Shown here piece by piece: positions 1 through 7,850 of a stretch of 18,701 nucleotides of DNA. The translations under genes were made by a program, and so were the position numbers. The DNA is from JAFGKM01 sp964403465. GTDB taxonomy: Bacteria; Ratteibacteria; UBA8468; B48-G9; JAFGKM01. The notes under the pieces are model-generated. The model was given only the letters and a program-made list of their open reading frames with translations, had not been told where the DNA came from and ran no database searches. The stretch lies in the NCBI GenBank assembly GCA_964403465.1, contig CAYOFY010000028.1, forward strand, positions 1 to 18,701, given 5' to 3'. The number at the start of each line of letters is the position of its first letter. Within the stretch, counting starts at the first letter, position 1.

Positions 1-41
1 GGCGGTTGTTTTTTATAAGAGAAACGTGCTTCTCGGAGGTG

Positions 42-275
42 GTTTCATAAGAAACGCGTATTAGCATGTGCCCAACCGGGCGGCTTTCCTCTGACGGGAC
101 ACTTGACCGCCCGGGCGAGGCGGTCTGCATTCGGCTTCTCTCGTCGCTCTTCACGATACCAAACATCGTGAATCCGTGCCCGCTCCTCCTTCAGACGCCC
201 GCTTCAGAAACCGCCCGGCAGGGCACTGCCAGAGTCAATCTATGCTTATTCGGAATTTCAAGTTTCATAAGAAAC
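42..275. repeat. 14-bp direct repeats bracketing repeat copy A
   Basis: GTTTCATAAGAAAC occurs at 42-55 and again at 262-275, immediately outside the structured repeat. Each copy is itself a near-palindrome (GTTTC and GAAAC arms). They may be a target-site duplication. Alternatively the motif belongs to the 3' end of the element, since copy B is followed by a similar ATAAGAAA stretch. Positions 1-41 hold only a small GAGAA/TTCTC hairpin (19-34), and no gene is seen before 358. Confidence 0.6.
65..257 (+). repeat. Structured dispersed repeat, copy A, upstream of the radical SAM gene
   Basis: This stretch matches 9343-9534 on the opposite strand. The left arm (65-150) differs at about 7 of 86 positions, and a 63-nt block (172-234) is identical. 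Between the arms lies a hairpin with TTCACGAT (150-157) and ATCGTGAA (165-172) around a 7-nt loop; the other copy has a different hairpin there. CCGGGCGG (76-83) is complementary to CCGCCCGG (211-218), which would close the whole element. Local stems GGGCGG/CCGCCC (78-83 with 107-112), GTGCCC/GGGCAC (176-181 with 221-226) and GGCAG/CTGCC (217-221 with 226-230) compete with it. The reading frames through it are not conserved between copies, so it is unlikely to encode protein. It could be a structured leader RNA or a palindromic non-autonomous mobile repeat. Confidence 0.9.
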
Positions 276-357
276 TGTTTATAAGTCCTTTTTTTTATGG
301 TAACATTACAGAAGTGAGTTCTATCTTAATTAATATTATCGGGATAGGAGGCGTAAT

Positions 358-1821
358 ATGGGAATAAACCTTGAGGAAAAAATCCTGAATATCATGGAAA
401 AAGGCGCATCCCAGAAGATAATAAAAGGACTCATAACCGCGGGCCTGACGAAGAACAGCGTTTCAAGGAAGGCCATCATAGGCGCCCTTGAAAAAGCGAC
501 CTACAAGATATCCCTCAAGGGACCGGACCGTCCTGCAAGGGTCAAGAAAGAAAGGTACCTTATGGGAAGGGCCCTCCTGCGTTCAATTGAAAGGGCGCTG
601 GATTCCGGAAGCCTGTCCCAGAGCTGCATCGGAGCTCTTTCGGACATCATGCTCGGCAAGGTCATGGTGGAAGGGGTATATGTCAGGCGAACCTTTCTTG
701 AAAAACACGGTTTCAGGCCGCCTTCCTTCGTCACCATATCTCCAACAAACACCTGCAACCTGAAGTGCAAGGGATGTTATGCCGGAGACATCTATGAAAA
801 ACATACACTTAAATATGAGGTTTTTGACAGGGCTATTGCAGAGATTAAAAAATATTTCGGCGCGCATTTCTTTGTCATCTCCGGAGGCGAGCCCTTCATG
901 TACAGGGAAAGCGGCAAGAACCTCTTTGACATACTTGAGAAGCACCATGACAGTTATTTCATGGCCTATACGAACGCCACGATGATCAACAGGGCGACCG
1001 CGAAAAAACTGAGCATCCTGGGCAACTTCTCGCCCGCAATCTCGGTTGAGGGCTTTGAAGAGGAGACGGATGACAGGCGTGGGAAAGGCACCTTCAAGAA
1101 GATACTCGCCGCAATGGACAACCTCAGGGAATACGGCGTGCCGTTCGGAATCTCCGCCACACCCACAAGGGAAAACGCGGATGTCCTTCTTTCCGACGAC
1201 TTCATAGATTTCTATCTGGACAGGAAGGGAGCGATGTACGGATGGTTCTTCCAGTACATGCCCATAGGCAGAAATCCTTCCTTTGAACTCATGGTCACGC
1301 CTGAACAGCGGTACAGGATGCTGAAGAGAATATGGAAGGTCGTGGAAGAAAAGAAGGTTTTCATCGGCGATTTCTGGAACTCGGGGACCGCGTCGGACGG
1401 ATGCATGGCCGCGGCGCGCGGGGGCGGATATTTTTATATCATGTGGGACGGCACGATAACGCCGTGCGTTTTCATCCCTTTTAGAGACAGGGAATACGGC
1501 AACATGTACACCCTCTTTGGGAGCGGCAAAACCCTGGTGGATGCCATCAAATCCCCGCTTTTCACCTCCCTGAGAGAGTGGCAGAACAGGTACTGGATAG
1601 AACAACCCAGGGAAAGGTGCGGCAATCTTCTTATCCCCTGTGCCATAAGGGACAACTCCGAGGAATTTCACCGGATAGTGAAGGAAACCGGAGCAATCCC
1701 CACGGACAGTGGAGCCGAAGAATACCTGGCGATGATAGAGGACGGCAGGATGCCGGAATACAACAGGAAGTACAGGAAATATGTTGACCCGTTGTGGAAT
1801 GATGAATATCTCGGCCATTAG
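358..1821 (+). CDS. Radical SAM protein with SPASM-like C-terminal cysteines, function unknown
   Basis: 487 residues. The radical SAM cluster motif CX3CX2C is C133/C137/C140, in TCNLKCKGC, and is followed by the GGEP motif at 176-179. These bind a [4Fe-4S] cluster and S-adenosylmethionine. Further cysteines at C349, C370 (in GTITPCVF), C421 and C428 resemble a SPASM or twitch auxiliary-cluster domain. The first ~110 residues are basic and helical and precede the barrel; I do not recognise them. The ATG at 358 is preceded by a strong AGGAGG. The gene sits 57 nt before pagL-lpxB-msbA on the same strand, so an envelope or lipid role is possible but is inference only. A GGGTA/TACCC hairpin (1834-1850) lies in the gap after it. 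The substrate cannot be named from sequence. Confidence 0.9.
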   Translation: MGINLEEKILNIMEKGASQKIIKGLITAGLTKNSVSRKAIIGALEKATYKISLKGPDRPARVKKERYLMGRALLRSIERALDSGSLSQSCIGALSDIMLGKVMVEGVYVRRTFLEKHGFRPPSFVTISPTNTCNLKCKGCYAGDIYEKHTLKYEVFDRAIAEIKKYFGAHFFVISGGEPFMYRESGKNLFDILEKHHDSYFMAYTNATMINRATAKKLSILGNFSPAISVEGFEEETDDRRGKGTFKKILAAMDNLREYGVPFGISATPTRENADVLLSDDFIDFYLDRKGAMYGWFFQYMPIGRNPSFELMVTPEQRYRMLKRIWKVVEEKKVFIGDFWNSGTASDGCMAAARGGGYFYIMWDGTITPCVFIPFRDREYGNMYTLFGSGKTLVDAIKSPLFTSLREWQNRYWIEQPRERCGNLLIPCAIRDNSEEFHRIVKETGAIPTDSGAEEYLAMIEDGRMPEYNRKYRKYVDPLWNDEYLGH

Positions 1822-1878
1822 AACACAATTTTTGGGTACCCGGGATACCCGCAAGAAAACAGCAAAGGGGATACCAGT

Positions 1879-2523
1879 ATGCGCGAGAGAATTTTAAGGC
1901 TGCGGCCGGTTGTCTGCGTATTGTGTCTCCTCTCCATATCCTTTCCCGCGGCAGCGCTTGATACCGAAAAACCTCTTGTCAAGGTCGGACTGATTGGCGC
2001 CTCCTGCCTTTTATTGTCCATTCCAGCAATGACGTTTGACATCAGGAAACCCGCTTCCAGGGATATCTTTTTCGCATACGGTTACGGCGGTCATATCAAG
2101 AACAAGGATAATTACGTTCATAATACGGTGGGGCTTGACTTCAGCTACAATTATGACGAAAGGAGTTTCTGGAGACATCTCCAGTTTCAACTGGAACCGT
2201 TCGTCTCCCTCGTTTCTTCACCGGAGACCGACGGCGAGCTCGGATGTGTTTTTTTCATCAAGTACCAGGTCCCGTGGGATTTTCCTCTCAAGCCGTATAT
2301 CCGGGGAGGCAGCGGGGTGATACTCATCTCCCAGGAATCGGAACAACAAACGACAGGGCTCAATTTCGCCAGCCAGATGGGATTCGGTGTTTCGTACACC
2401 TTCCCGAACAGCAGCCTGTTTCTTGAATACAGGACAAGGCATATCTCAAACTGGTTCATGGGCTCTCCCAATGCAGGGATAGACACCTCCATCTGGCTTC
2501 TCGGCATCGGCGGCCACTTCTGA
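1879..2523 (+). CDS. pagL: Lipid A 3-O-deacylase, PagL-like (acyloxyacyl hydrolase family)
   Basis: 214 residues. A signal peptide is visible: basic MRERILRLRP, then a hydrophobic stretch ending near SFPAAALD. The rest has alternating beta-barrel character and ends in an aromatic residue (GIGGHF), as outer-membrane barrels do. Near the C terminus RHISNWFMGSPNAGID carries the family signature, with H188, S190 and N191 matching the catalytic His-x-Ser-Asn of PagL. I cannot place the acidic member of the triad with certainty. PagL removes the 3-linked acyl chain of lipid A in the outer membrane. Its TGA overlaps the ATG of lpxB by one base (TGATG), implying translational coupling with lipid A synthesis. 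A purine-rich AAAGGGG precedes the chosen start. Confidence 0.82.
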   Translation: MRERILRLRPVVCVLCLLSISFPAAALDTEKPLVKVGLIGASCLLLSIPAMTFDIRKPASRDIFFAYGYGGHIKNKDNYVHNTVGLDFSYNYDERSFWRHLQFQLEPFVSLVSSPETDGELGCVFFIKYQVPWDFPLKPYIRGGSGVILISQESEQQTTGLNFASQMGFGVSYTFPNSSLFLEYRTRHISNWFMGSPNAGIDTSIWLLGIGGHF

Positions 2524-3656
2524 TGAAGATAGCCATACTCGCAGGTGAAACTTCCGGGGACAAGTACGGGGCGTTACTCGCCGACAGCATCAGAAAAATA
2601 GCGCCCGGGGCCTTCATCATGGGAACTGGCGGCGAAAAGATGCGAGAGCATTCCGACCTCTACATGGAAGGCCTTCCCCAGGGCAGGATGGGGTTTTCCG
2701 GCGTCCTTGCGGATATCAGCCTTTTCTGCCGCTTTTTCAGGAAGATAAGTGCCGTGATGGAAAAAGAGAGACCATCCCTGGTCATCTTCATAGACAACCC
2801 CGGGTTCAACCTCAAAATGGCGCATGCCATCGGGAAAAAATTCCCGTGCTTTTACTACATACCTCCGAAGATATGGGCGCATAACTACGGCAGGATAAGG
2901 ATTATCAAGAAATACATAAGAGCCGTTGTCCCCATCTTCCACTTTGAGGAGGAGATATACAGAAGCGAGGGAATACCCTGCAGGTGGTTCGGACATCCCG
3001 CGAGAGACCTCGTTGAGCCGGCATTGCAGGATATGCCGGAAATTCCCCGTCCGGACAGGCGGGTTCCGTGCGTGGGTCTCCTGCCGGGAAGCAGGCAGGA
3101 AGAGGTTATAAACCTTCTTCCCGTGTTCGTGCGCACGGTGAAAATGGTTTCGCAGAAGACAGCCGTGGACGTTCTGCTGTCGGCATCCGACGCAGATATA
3201 AGAAAAACCGAAGAGCGGATTATGAAGAGGGAGTCGGTGCGCTTCAGGATTATTGAAGGCGCTCCCCACCGGGTCATCAGGAACTCGGATCTTCTTCTTG
3301 CCGCGAGCGGGACGGTCAACATGGAGGTCGCCCTGATGGAAAAACCCCTTATCGTTTTTTACAAGACCTCCCGGATGAATTACCTTCTTGCGAGAATAAT
3401 GGTAAAATTAAGCGTTATCAGCCCCGTGAATCTCGTTGCCGGTGAAAAGGCGGTTCCGGAATACATACAGAGGTTCCCCTACGCAAGAATAGTGAGTGAT
3501 TGCACGGAAATACTGGAAAAAGGTCCTCTCTACGGAAAAGAGAAGGAATGCTTCCGGGTTGTCAGGGGCAGGACAGGAAGCGGGAACGTAAGCGCAAGAA
3601 CCGCGGAATTCATCCTGAGAGAATCAGGGTTCATTGAAGGGAATATGCCATGCTGA
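2523..3656 (+). CDS. lpxB: Lipid-A-disaccharide synthase
   Basis: 377 residues, the usual length. LpxB joins UDP-2,3-diacylglucosamine to lipid X, forming the beta-1,6 disaccharide of lipid A at the inner face of the cytoplasmic membrane (glycosyltransferase family GT19). Family motifs appear in order: AGETSGDKYG (7-16), VIFIDNPGFNLKMA, YYIPPKIWAHNYGRI, LLPGSRQEEV (LPGSR at 187-191), AASGTVNMEVAL, and PVNLVAGEKAVPEYIQ near the end. The start overlaps the end of pagL, and the end overlaps msbA by 7 nt, so the three genes form a tight unit. lpxK and Kdo transferase, often near lpxB, are absent from the window. Confidence 0.96.
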   Translation: MKIAILAGETSGDKYGALLADSIRKIAPGAFIMGTGGEKMREHSDLYMEGLPQGRMGFSGVLADISLFCRFFRKISAVMEKERPSLVIFIDNPGFNLKMAHAIGKKFPCFYYIPPKIWAHNYGRIRIIKKYIRAVVPIFHFEEEIYRSEGIPCRWFGHPARDLVEPALQDMPEIPRPDRRVPCVGLLPGSRQEEVINLLPVFVRTVKMVSQKTAVDVLLSASDADIRKTEERIMKRESVRFRIIEGAPHRVIRNSDLLLAASGTVNMEVALMEKPLIVFYKTSRMNYLLARIMVKLSVISPVNLVAGEKAVPEYIQRFPYARIVSDCTEILEKGPLYGKEKECFRVVRGRTGSGNVSARTAEFILRESGFIEGNMPC

Positions 3657-5446
3657 AAGAATTTTTCAAGATCCGGAGATACACCAGGATACCGTGGAAG
3701 TATTTCATACTCGGCATGATATTCATGCTTTTCAGCGCGCTCCTGAACGGTGTCTCCCTTTCCTCAACGGTTCCCCTCATGGACAAGATTATCGCGGGCA
3801 AGAACATAGTAGTCCCGGGAAACCTGCCCGGTTTCTTCAGGGTCCGCCTTGAGCCGCTGATACATATCGTGAACGGCCTGTCGGCCGGCGCCCTGCTGAA
3901 ATTTCTCATTCTTTTCATCATAGTTGCCATCTTCCTCAAGGGCCTTTTCGCCTATCTGAACAACTTTTTCTTCCATTTCTTTGGAAACAGGCTGCTGACT
4001 GACCTGCGGAATAAACTCTATCTGAAGGTGACAAACATGTCAATGGATTTTTTCACGCAGGGACACTCCGGAGAGATGACCTCCAGAATCATATACGATG
4101 TCAACCTGCTCATGAAGGCCTTCACCACCCACTTTCCTGCTATCATATTCCAGGGCATGCTTGCGCTGGTCTACCTGTTCATCATCTTCACCATAGACTG
4201 GAAACTGAGCCTCATATCCCTGCTTATATTCCCTCCCCTGCTGCTGCCCATATACAGAACCGGCCAGCGGCTCAGGAAACTCGGGAAAAGAATTCAGACG
4301 GCATACGCTCAGATAGGCATCCTGATACAGGAGGGATTCTACGGGCAGCAGATAATAAAGTCCTATAACATGGAGGGCAGGATTACTGAACGATTCAGCA
4401 GGGAGAATGAAAAGATATTCAAGTCGTCAATATCCGCGGCAAAGAGAATCCTGCTCATATCCCCCTTTACCGAGTTCATATCCGTACTGGGAGCAAGCGG
4501 TATTCTCTATTTCGGTGCGAGGAAGGTCATTGCCGGCTCGCTCAGTTCCGGCTTCCTCTTCCTGTTTTTCATAGCGCTTTTTTCCATAATAAGTCCTCTT
4601 AAAAACATCGGCAACGCATATGCAAGCCTGAAACACGACAGTTACGCCCTGCCAAGGATTTTTTCTGTTCTTGGCCGGCAGGGCAGGATAAAGGATTCCG
4701 GCAGGGAGATTTTCAGGGGATTGACCGGAAGCATTGAATTCAGGAACGTGGGGTTTTCGTACGGCGGGAAAATCATCCTGAAAAACATATCCTTCCGCGT
4801 CGCCAGGGGTGAAAAACTGGGCATAGTGGGCCCCACGGGGGTCGGGAAAACCACGCTTGCGGGATTACTCCTGAGGTTCTACGAGCCGGAATCCGGGGAA
4901 ATTCTCATGGACGGGACTGACATCAGGAATTTCACCCTCTATTCCCTGAGGGAGCATATCGGGCTTGTAACACAGGAGCCCATCCTCTTCAACGACACGA
5001 TAAGAAACAACATCTGCCTCTGCGATGATGTTGACACGGAAAAACTTGAACGGGCAGTGGGAAACGACTGCCTCAGAGAACTCATTGACAGCCTTCCCGA
5101 CGGCTACGAAACGATTGTGGGAGAAAGGGGCACAGCGTTTTCGGGCGGGCAGAAACAGTTCCTGTCCATAGCACGGGTCCTTTACAAGAACCCGGGGATA
5201 CTCATCCTGGACGAGGCAACAGCATCCCTTGACAGCAATTCGGAGAAACTTGTCCAGCAGGCAATGGAAAAGATAACCGAAGGACGGACGGTCTTCATCA
5301 TCGCCCACCGGCTTTCAACGTTAAGAAACGTTGACAGGATAATCGTTCTCAAGAACGGTGAAATAGAGGAGATGGGCTCGCACAACGAACTCTTTGAGAA
5401 GAAGGGAACCTACTACCGTCTCTGGCAACTGCAATTTTCCCAGTAA
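3650..5446 (+). CDS. msbA: Lipid A exporter, MsbA-type ABC transporter (fused membrane and ATPase domains)
   Basis: 598 residues, a half-transporter of the expected size. The N-terminal half has about six hydrophobic segments (for example FILGMIFMLFSALL, LLKFLILFIIVAIF, LISPFTEFISVLGASGILYF). The ATPase domain carries Walker A GPTGVGKT (394-401), a Q-loop in VTQEP, signature FSGGQ (497-501, with F in place of the usual L), Walker B ILILDEAT (D521/E522) and the H-loop H553 in IIAHRLS. The family includes MsbA, which flips lipid A-core across the inner membrane; the overlap with lpxB supports that substrate over drugs or peptides. No dedicated terminator is apparent in the 73-nt gap to purL, only a weak AGCA/TGCT hairpin. 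Confidence 0.88.
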   Translation: MLKEFFKIRRYTRIPWKYFILGMIFMLFSALLNGVSLSSTVPLMDKIIAGKNIVVPGNLPGFFRVRLEPLIHIVNGLSAGALLKFLILFIIVAIFLKGLFAYLNNFFFHFFGNRLLTDLRNKLYLKVTNMSMDFFTQGHSGEMTSRIIYDVNLLMKAFTTHFPAIIFQGMLALVYLFIIFTIDWKLSLISLLIFPPLLLPIYRTGQRLRKLGKRIQTAYAQIGILIQEGFYGQQIIKSYNMEGRITERFSRENEKIFKSSISAAKRILLISPFTEFISVLGASGILYFGARKVIAGSLSSGFLFLFFIALFSIISPLKNIGNAYASLKHDSYALPRIFSVLGRQGRIKDSGREIFRGLTGSIEFRNVGFSYGGKIILKNISFRVARGEKLGIVGPTGVGKTTLAGLLLRFYEPESGEILMDGTDIRNFTLYSLREHIGLVTQEPILFNDTIRNNICLCDDVDTEKLERAVGNDCLRELIDSLPDGYETIVGERGTAFSGGQKQFLSIARVLYKNPGILILDEATASLDSNSEKLVQQAMEKITEGRTVFIIAHRLSTLRNVDRIIVLKNGEIEEMGSHNELFEKKGTYYRLWQLQFSQ

Positions 5447-5519
5447 AAGATAACAAAGCATTTTTGCTGACAACGAACGCGGAATTCGGAAGATTGAAAG
5501 GCAGGCCAAAGGAGGACAT

Positions 5520-7850
5520 ATGGAAGGAGAAAGGCGGTTTGATTTCATAGGAATGTCCGGCAGTGAATTTGAAAAAGTGCGCAAAGAAAACAGCTGGGGG
5601 CTTACAATTGAAGAGTTCCGGCAGGCGCAGAAGAGAACAAAAAAGCCGCTCAGCATAACGGAAGCGTACATACTTGACAGTTTATGGTCCGACCACTGTT
5701 CTTACAAGCATTCAAAACACAAACTGAGACAGCTGGTAAGAGACAACAGGTATGTCCTCCACAGCGAAAAGAGCGATGCCGGAGCGGTAAAGCTGTCAGA
5801 CAGCGGGTACTGCGCGGTTTTCAAGATAGAGTCCCACAATCACCCCACCCTGATTAATCCTTTTGACGGAGCGGCGACCGGAGCCGGAGGAATACTGCGG
5901 GATATCTTTGCCATGGGTGCCAGAAATCTCGGGGTAGGCGCTTCGCTGAGGTACGGCCCGAAAGCGGAAAAGAATTCAAAAGATGTACTCACCGGCGCCA
6001 TGGAAGGCGCGGCTTCCTACTGCAAGGCGATGGAAATACCCCTGCTTGCGCTTGACCTCTACTACGAAGACTCCTTCCGGCACAACTGCCTCATGAACGT
6101 CTCGGCGCTGGGCGTTGTGAAAAAAGACGAGCTAATACCCAACGTTGTTCCCGCAGATGCCGTGGGATACAACCTGATTTACGTGGGCAAGCCGACTGCC
6201 GGAGCAGCGGTTGGCGGCGCATCTTTTGCCTCGCAGGCATTTGAAGCCGGCAAGAAGAAGGAGATTGAGTTCGGCTCCAATCCCCTGCTGGAAAAAGCCA
6301 CTTTTGACGCATTTGAAAAGGCCAAGTCTGCATTGAGGCGGAAGAATCTGCTGTCGCAGGTTTCCCTCAAGGATATGGGGGCGGCAGGACTGACATGCTC
6401 AACTGCGGAACAGGTATCCGGGAGAGGATACGGCATTGAAATACACACGGATAAAGTGCCTGTACCGGCAGGAATGAAGGTGCATCCCCTGGCGCTTGCC
6501 GTGGGAGAGGACCAGGAGCGGAATATGCTGATCGCTTCGGATAAGGCCACGCAGGTAATACTCAGGATTTTCAGAAATGACAGGAATTTCAGGAAACACG
6601 GCGGCAAGATTGCCGTCATCGGCAGGGTTTTGAAAGAAGACAGGTTCGTCATGAAAGACCGGAATACCGTTTACTGTGACATCCCTGTCCGGCTTATCAC
6701 TGGAGCCCCTGTCTACAAGCCCTTCGCCAAGAAACCCGGTCCAGGGAAAGAACCGAAATTCGCAACGGCAAAACCGGCCTCTCTGGCAAAAGAAATCCTC
6801 AATCTCACAGGGTCCAGAAACGTTTATTCAAAAGCAGACGTATTCGGAATCCTGAAAGACAGAAAAGCGCGGCATATCTTTACAACCCCCGAAGAAACCG
6901 ATGTCTGCGTACTTGCGCCCCTTAAAAACGAAAAAACGACAGCGAAGAACAGGAAGATGGGAGTGGCTCTTGTCTTCGGGGGAAAATCCATACACGGAAG
7001 AAACGGTTCGGCAGAGGAGCAGGCATACCTTGCCACTATCCTCGGCCGGCTGAAACTTGCAGCGGCAGGGCTGAAACCAGTGGCTGTGGCCGATGGCTGC
7101 AATTACGGGAACCCGGACAATCCGCAGCACTATTACTGCTTTGACAGAGGCATAGACGGATTGAACAGGGCCTGCAGAATCCATCTGTACGGGGAAAAAC
7201 AGCCCATGGCCGTTGTTGCAGGAAACGTCTCGCTCAAGAACACCTTCATAAGCAAGGGAAAGGAAGAGCCTGTTGACCCTTCACTGGTTCCTGCCGTCTT
7301 CGGCTATATAAGAGATTACGGCAAAACCGTGACGACCGGGATAAAAAACGCAGGCAGCCTTCTTTTCCTCGCGGGCAGGCGCAAGCACGAATTCAAGGGT
7401 TCAGAATATGCCCTGCTGAACGGAAAAATCGGGGATAAAACACCTTCCGCATCGCCGTCGGAGGCAGGCAGGCTTGAATATGCTGTGCTGGAAGCGGCTG
7501 AAAAGAATCTCATAAAGTCCTCCGCGGTCATTGAAAACGGAGGGCTTGCCGCGGCGCTTGCAAGAATGCTTATGATGGGAGGCGGAAAATACGGGGCGGA
7601 GATAACCGACGTGTCAGCCATAAGCAATCTGCGTCCGGATTACGCGCTTTTCAGCGAGTCTCCGGGATATGTGCTGGAAGTTGCAAAAAAGGACGCTGCA
7701 AGGCTGAAAGCCGTATATAAGAAATACGGCATCGGGCTGATACCTGTCGGGACGACGACGGCAAAAAGAAGATTCTCGGGTTTCCTCAAGGGGAAAAAAG
7801 TCTTTGACATCTCTCTTCCAGAACTTGAAAAGAAATGGAGAGGAAAATGA
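5520..7850 (+). CDS. purL: Phosphoribosylformylglycinamidine synthase, small-type PurL subunit
   Basis: 776 residues, the small PurL type that needs separate PurQ (glutaminase) and PurS partners; neither is encoded here. It converts FGAR to FGAM using ATP and ammonia from glutamine. Visible motifs are SLWSDHCSYKH (H59), FKIESHNHP (102-109) followed by the glycine-rich INPFDGAATGAGG, DMGAAGLTCSTAEQ, GEDQERNM (family consensus usually SESQER), CNYGNPDNPQ, AGNVSLKN and NGGLAAALARML. AGGAGG sits just before the ATG at 5520. The end overlaps the purM start by 4 nt (ATGA), so the two consecutive-pathway enzymes are probably translationally coupled. Confidence 0.95.
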   Translation: MEGERRFDFIGMSGSEFEKVRKENSWGLTIEEFRQAQKRTKKPLSITEAYILDSLWSDHCSYKHSKHKLRQLVRDNRYVLHSEKSDAGAVKLSDSGYCAVFKIESHNHPTLINPFDGAATGAGGILRDIFAMGARNLGVGASLRYGPKAEKNSKDVLTGAMEGAASYCKAMEIPLLALDLYYEDSFRHNCLMNVSALGVVKKDELIPNVVPADAVGYNLIYVGKPTAGAAVGGASFASQAFEAGKKKEIEFGSNPLLEKATFDAFEKAKSALRRKNLLSQVSLKDMGAAGLTCSTAEQVSGRGYGIEIHTDKVPVPAGMKVHPLALAVGEDQERNMLIASDKATQVILRIFRNDRNFRKHGGKIAVIGRVLKEDRFVMKDRNTVYCDIPVRLITGAPVYKPFAKKPGPGKEPKFATAKPASLAKEILNLTGSRNVYSKADVFGILKDRKARHIFTTPEETDVCVLAPLKNEKTTAKNRKMGVALVFGGKSIHGRNGSAEEQAYLATILGRLKLAAAGLKPVAVADGCNYGNPDNPQHYYCFDRGIDGLNRACRIHLYGEKQPMAVVAGNVSLKNTFISKGKEEPVDPSLVPAVFGYIRDYGKTVTTGIKNAGSLLFLAGRRKHEFKGSEYALLNGKIGDKTPSASPSEAGRLEYAVLEAAEKNLIKSSAVIENGGLAAALARMLMMGGGKYGAEITDVSAISNLRPDYALFSESPGYVLEVAKKDAARLKAVYKKYGIGLIPVGTTTAKRRFSGFLKGKKVFDISLPELEKKWRGK

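Noticed and set aside
66..284. A small open reading frame through repeat copy A with an amino-acid match to one in copy B (9333-9557, minus)
   Set aside because: The central hairpin differs in length by 2 nt between copies, so the shared frame breaks in the middle and the downstream identical DNA is read in different frames. The protein similarity only reflects DNA identity.
583..1854. A 423-codon open frame antisense to the radical SAM gene
   Set aside because: It lies wholly opposite a gene with clear catalytic motifs, has no ribosome-binding site or recognisable domain, and its composition is that of a shadow frame.
5447..5519. Intrinsic terminator after msbA
   Set aside because: The only stem is a 4-bp AGCA/TGCT hairpin with no following T-run, so transcription probably continues into purL.
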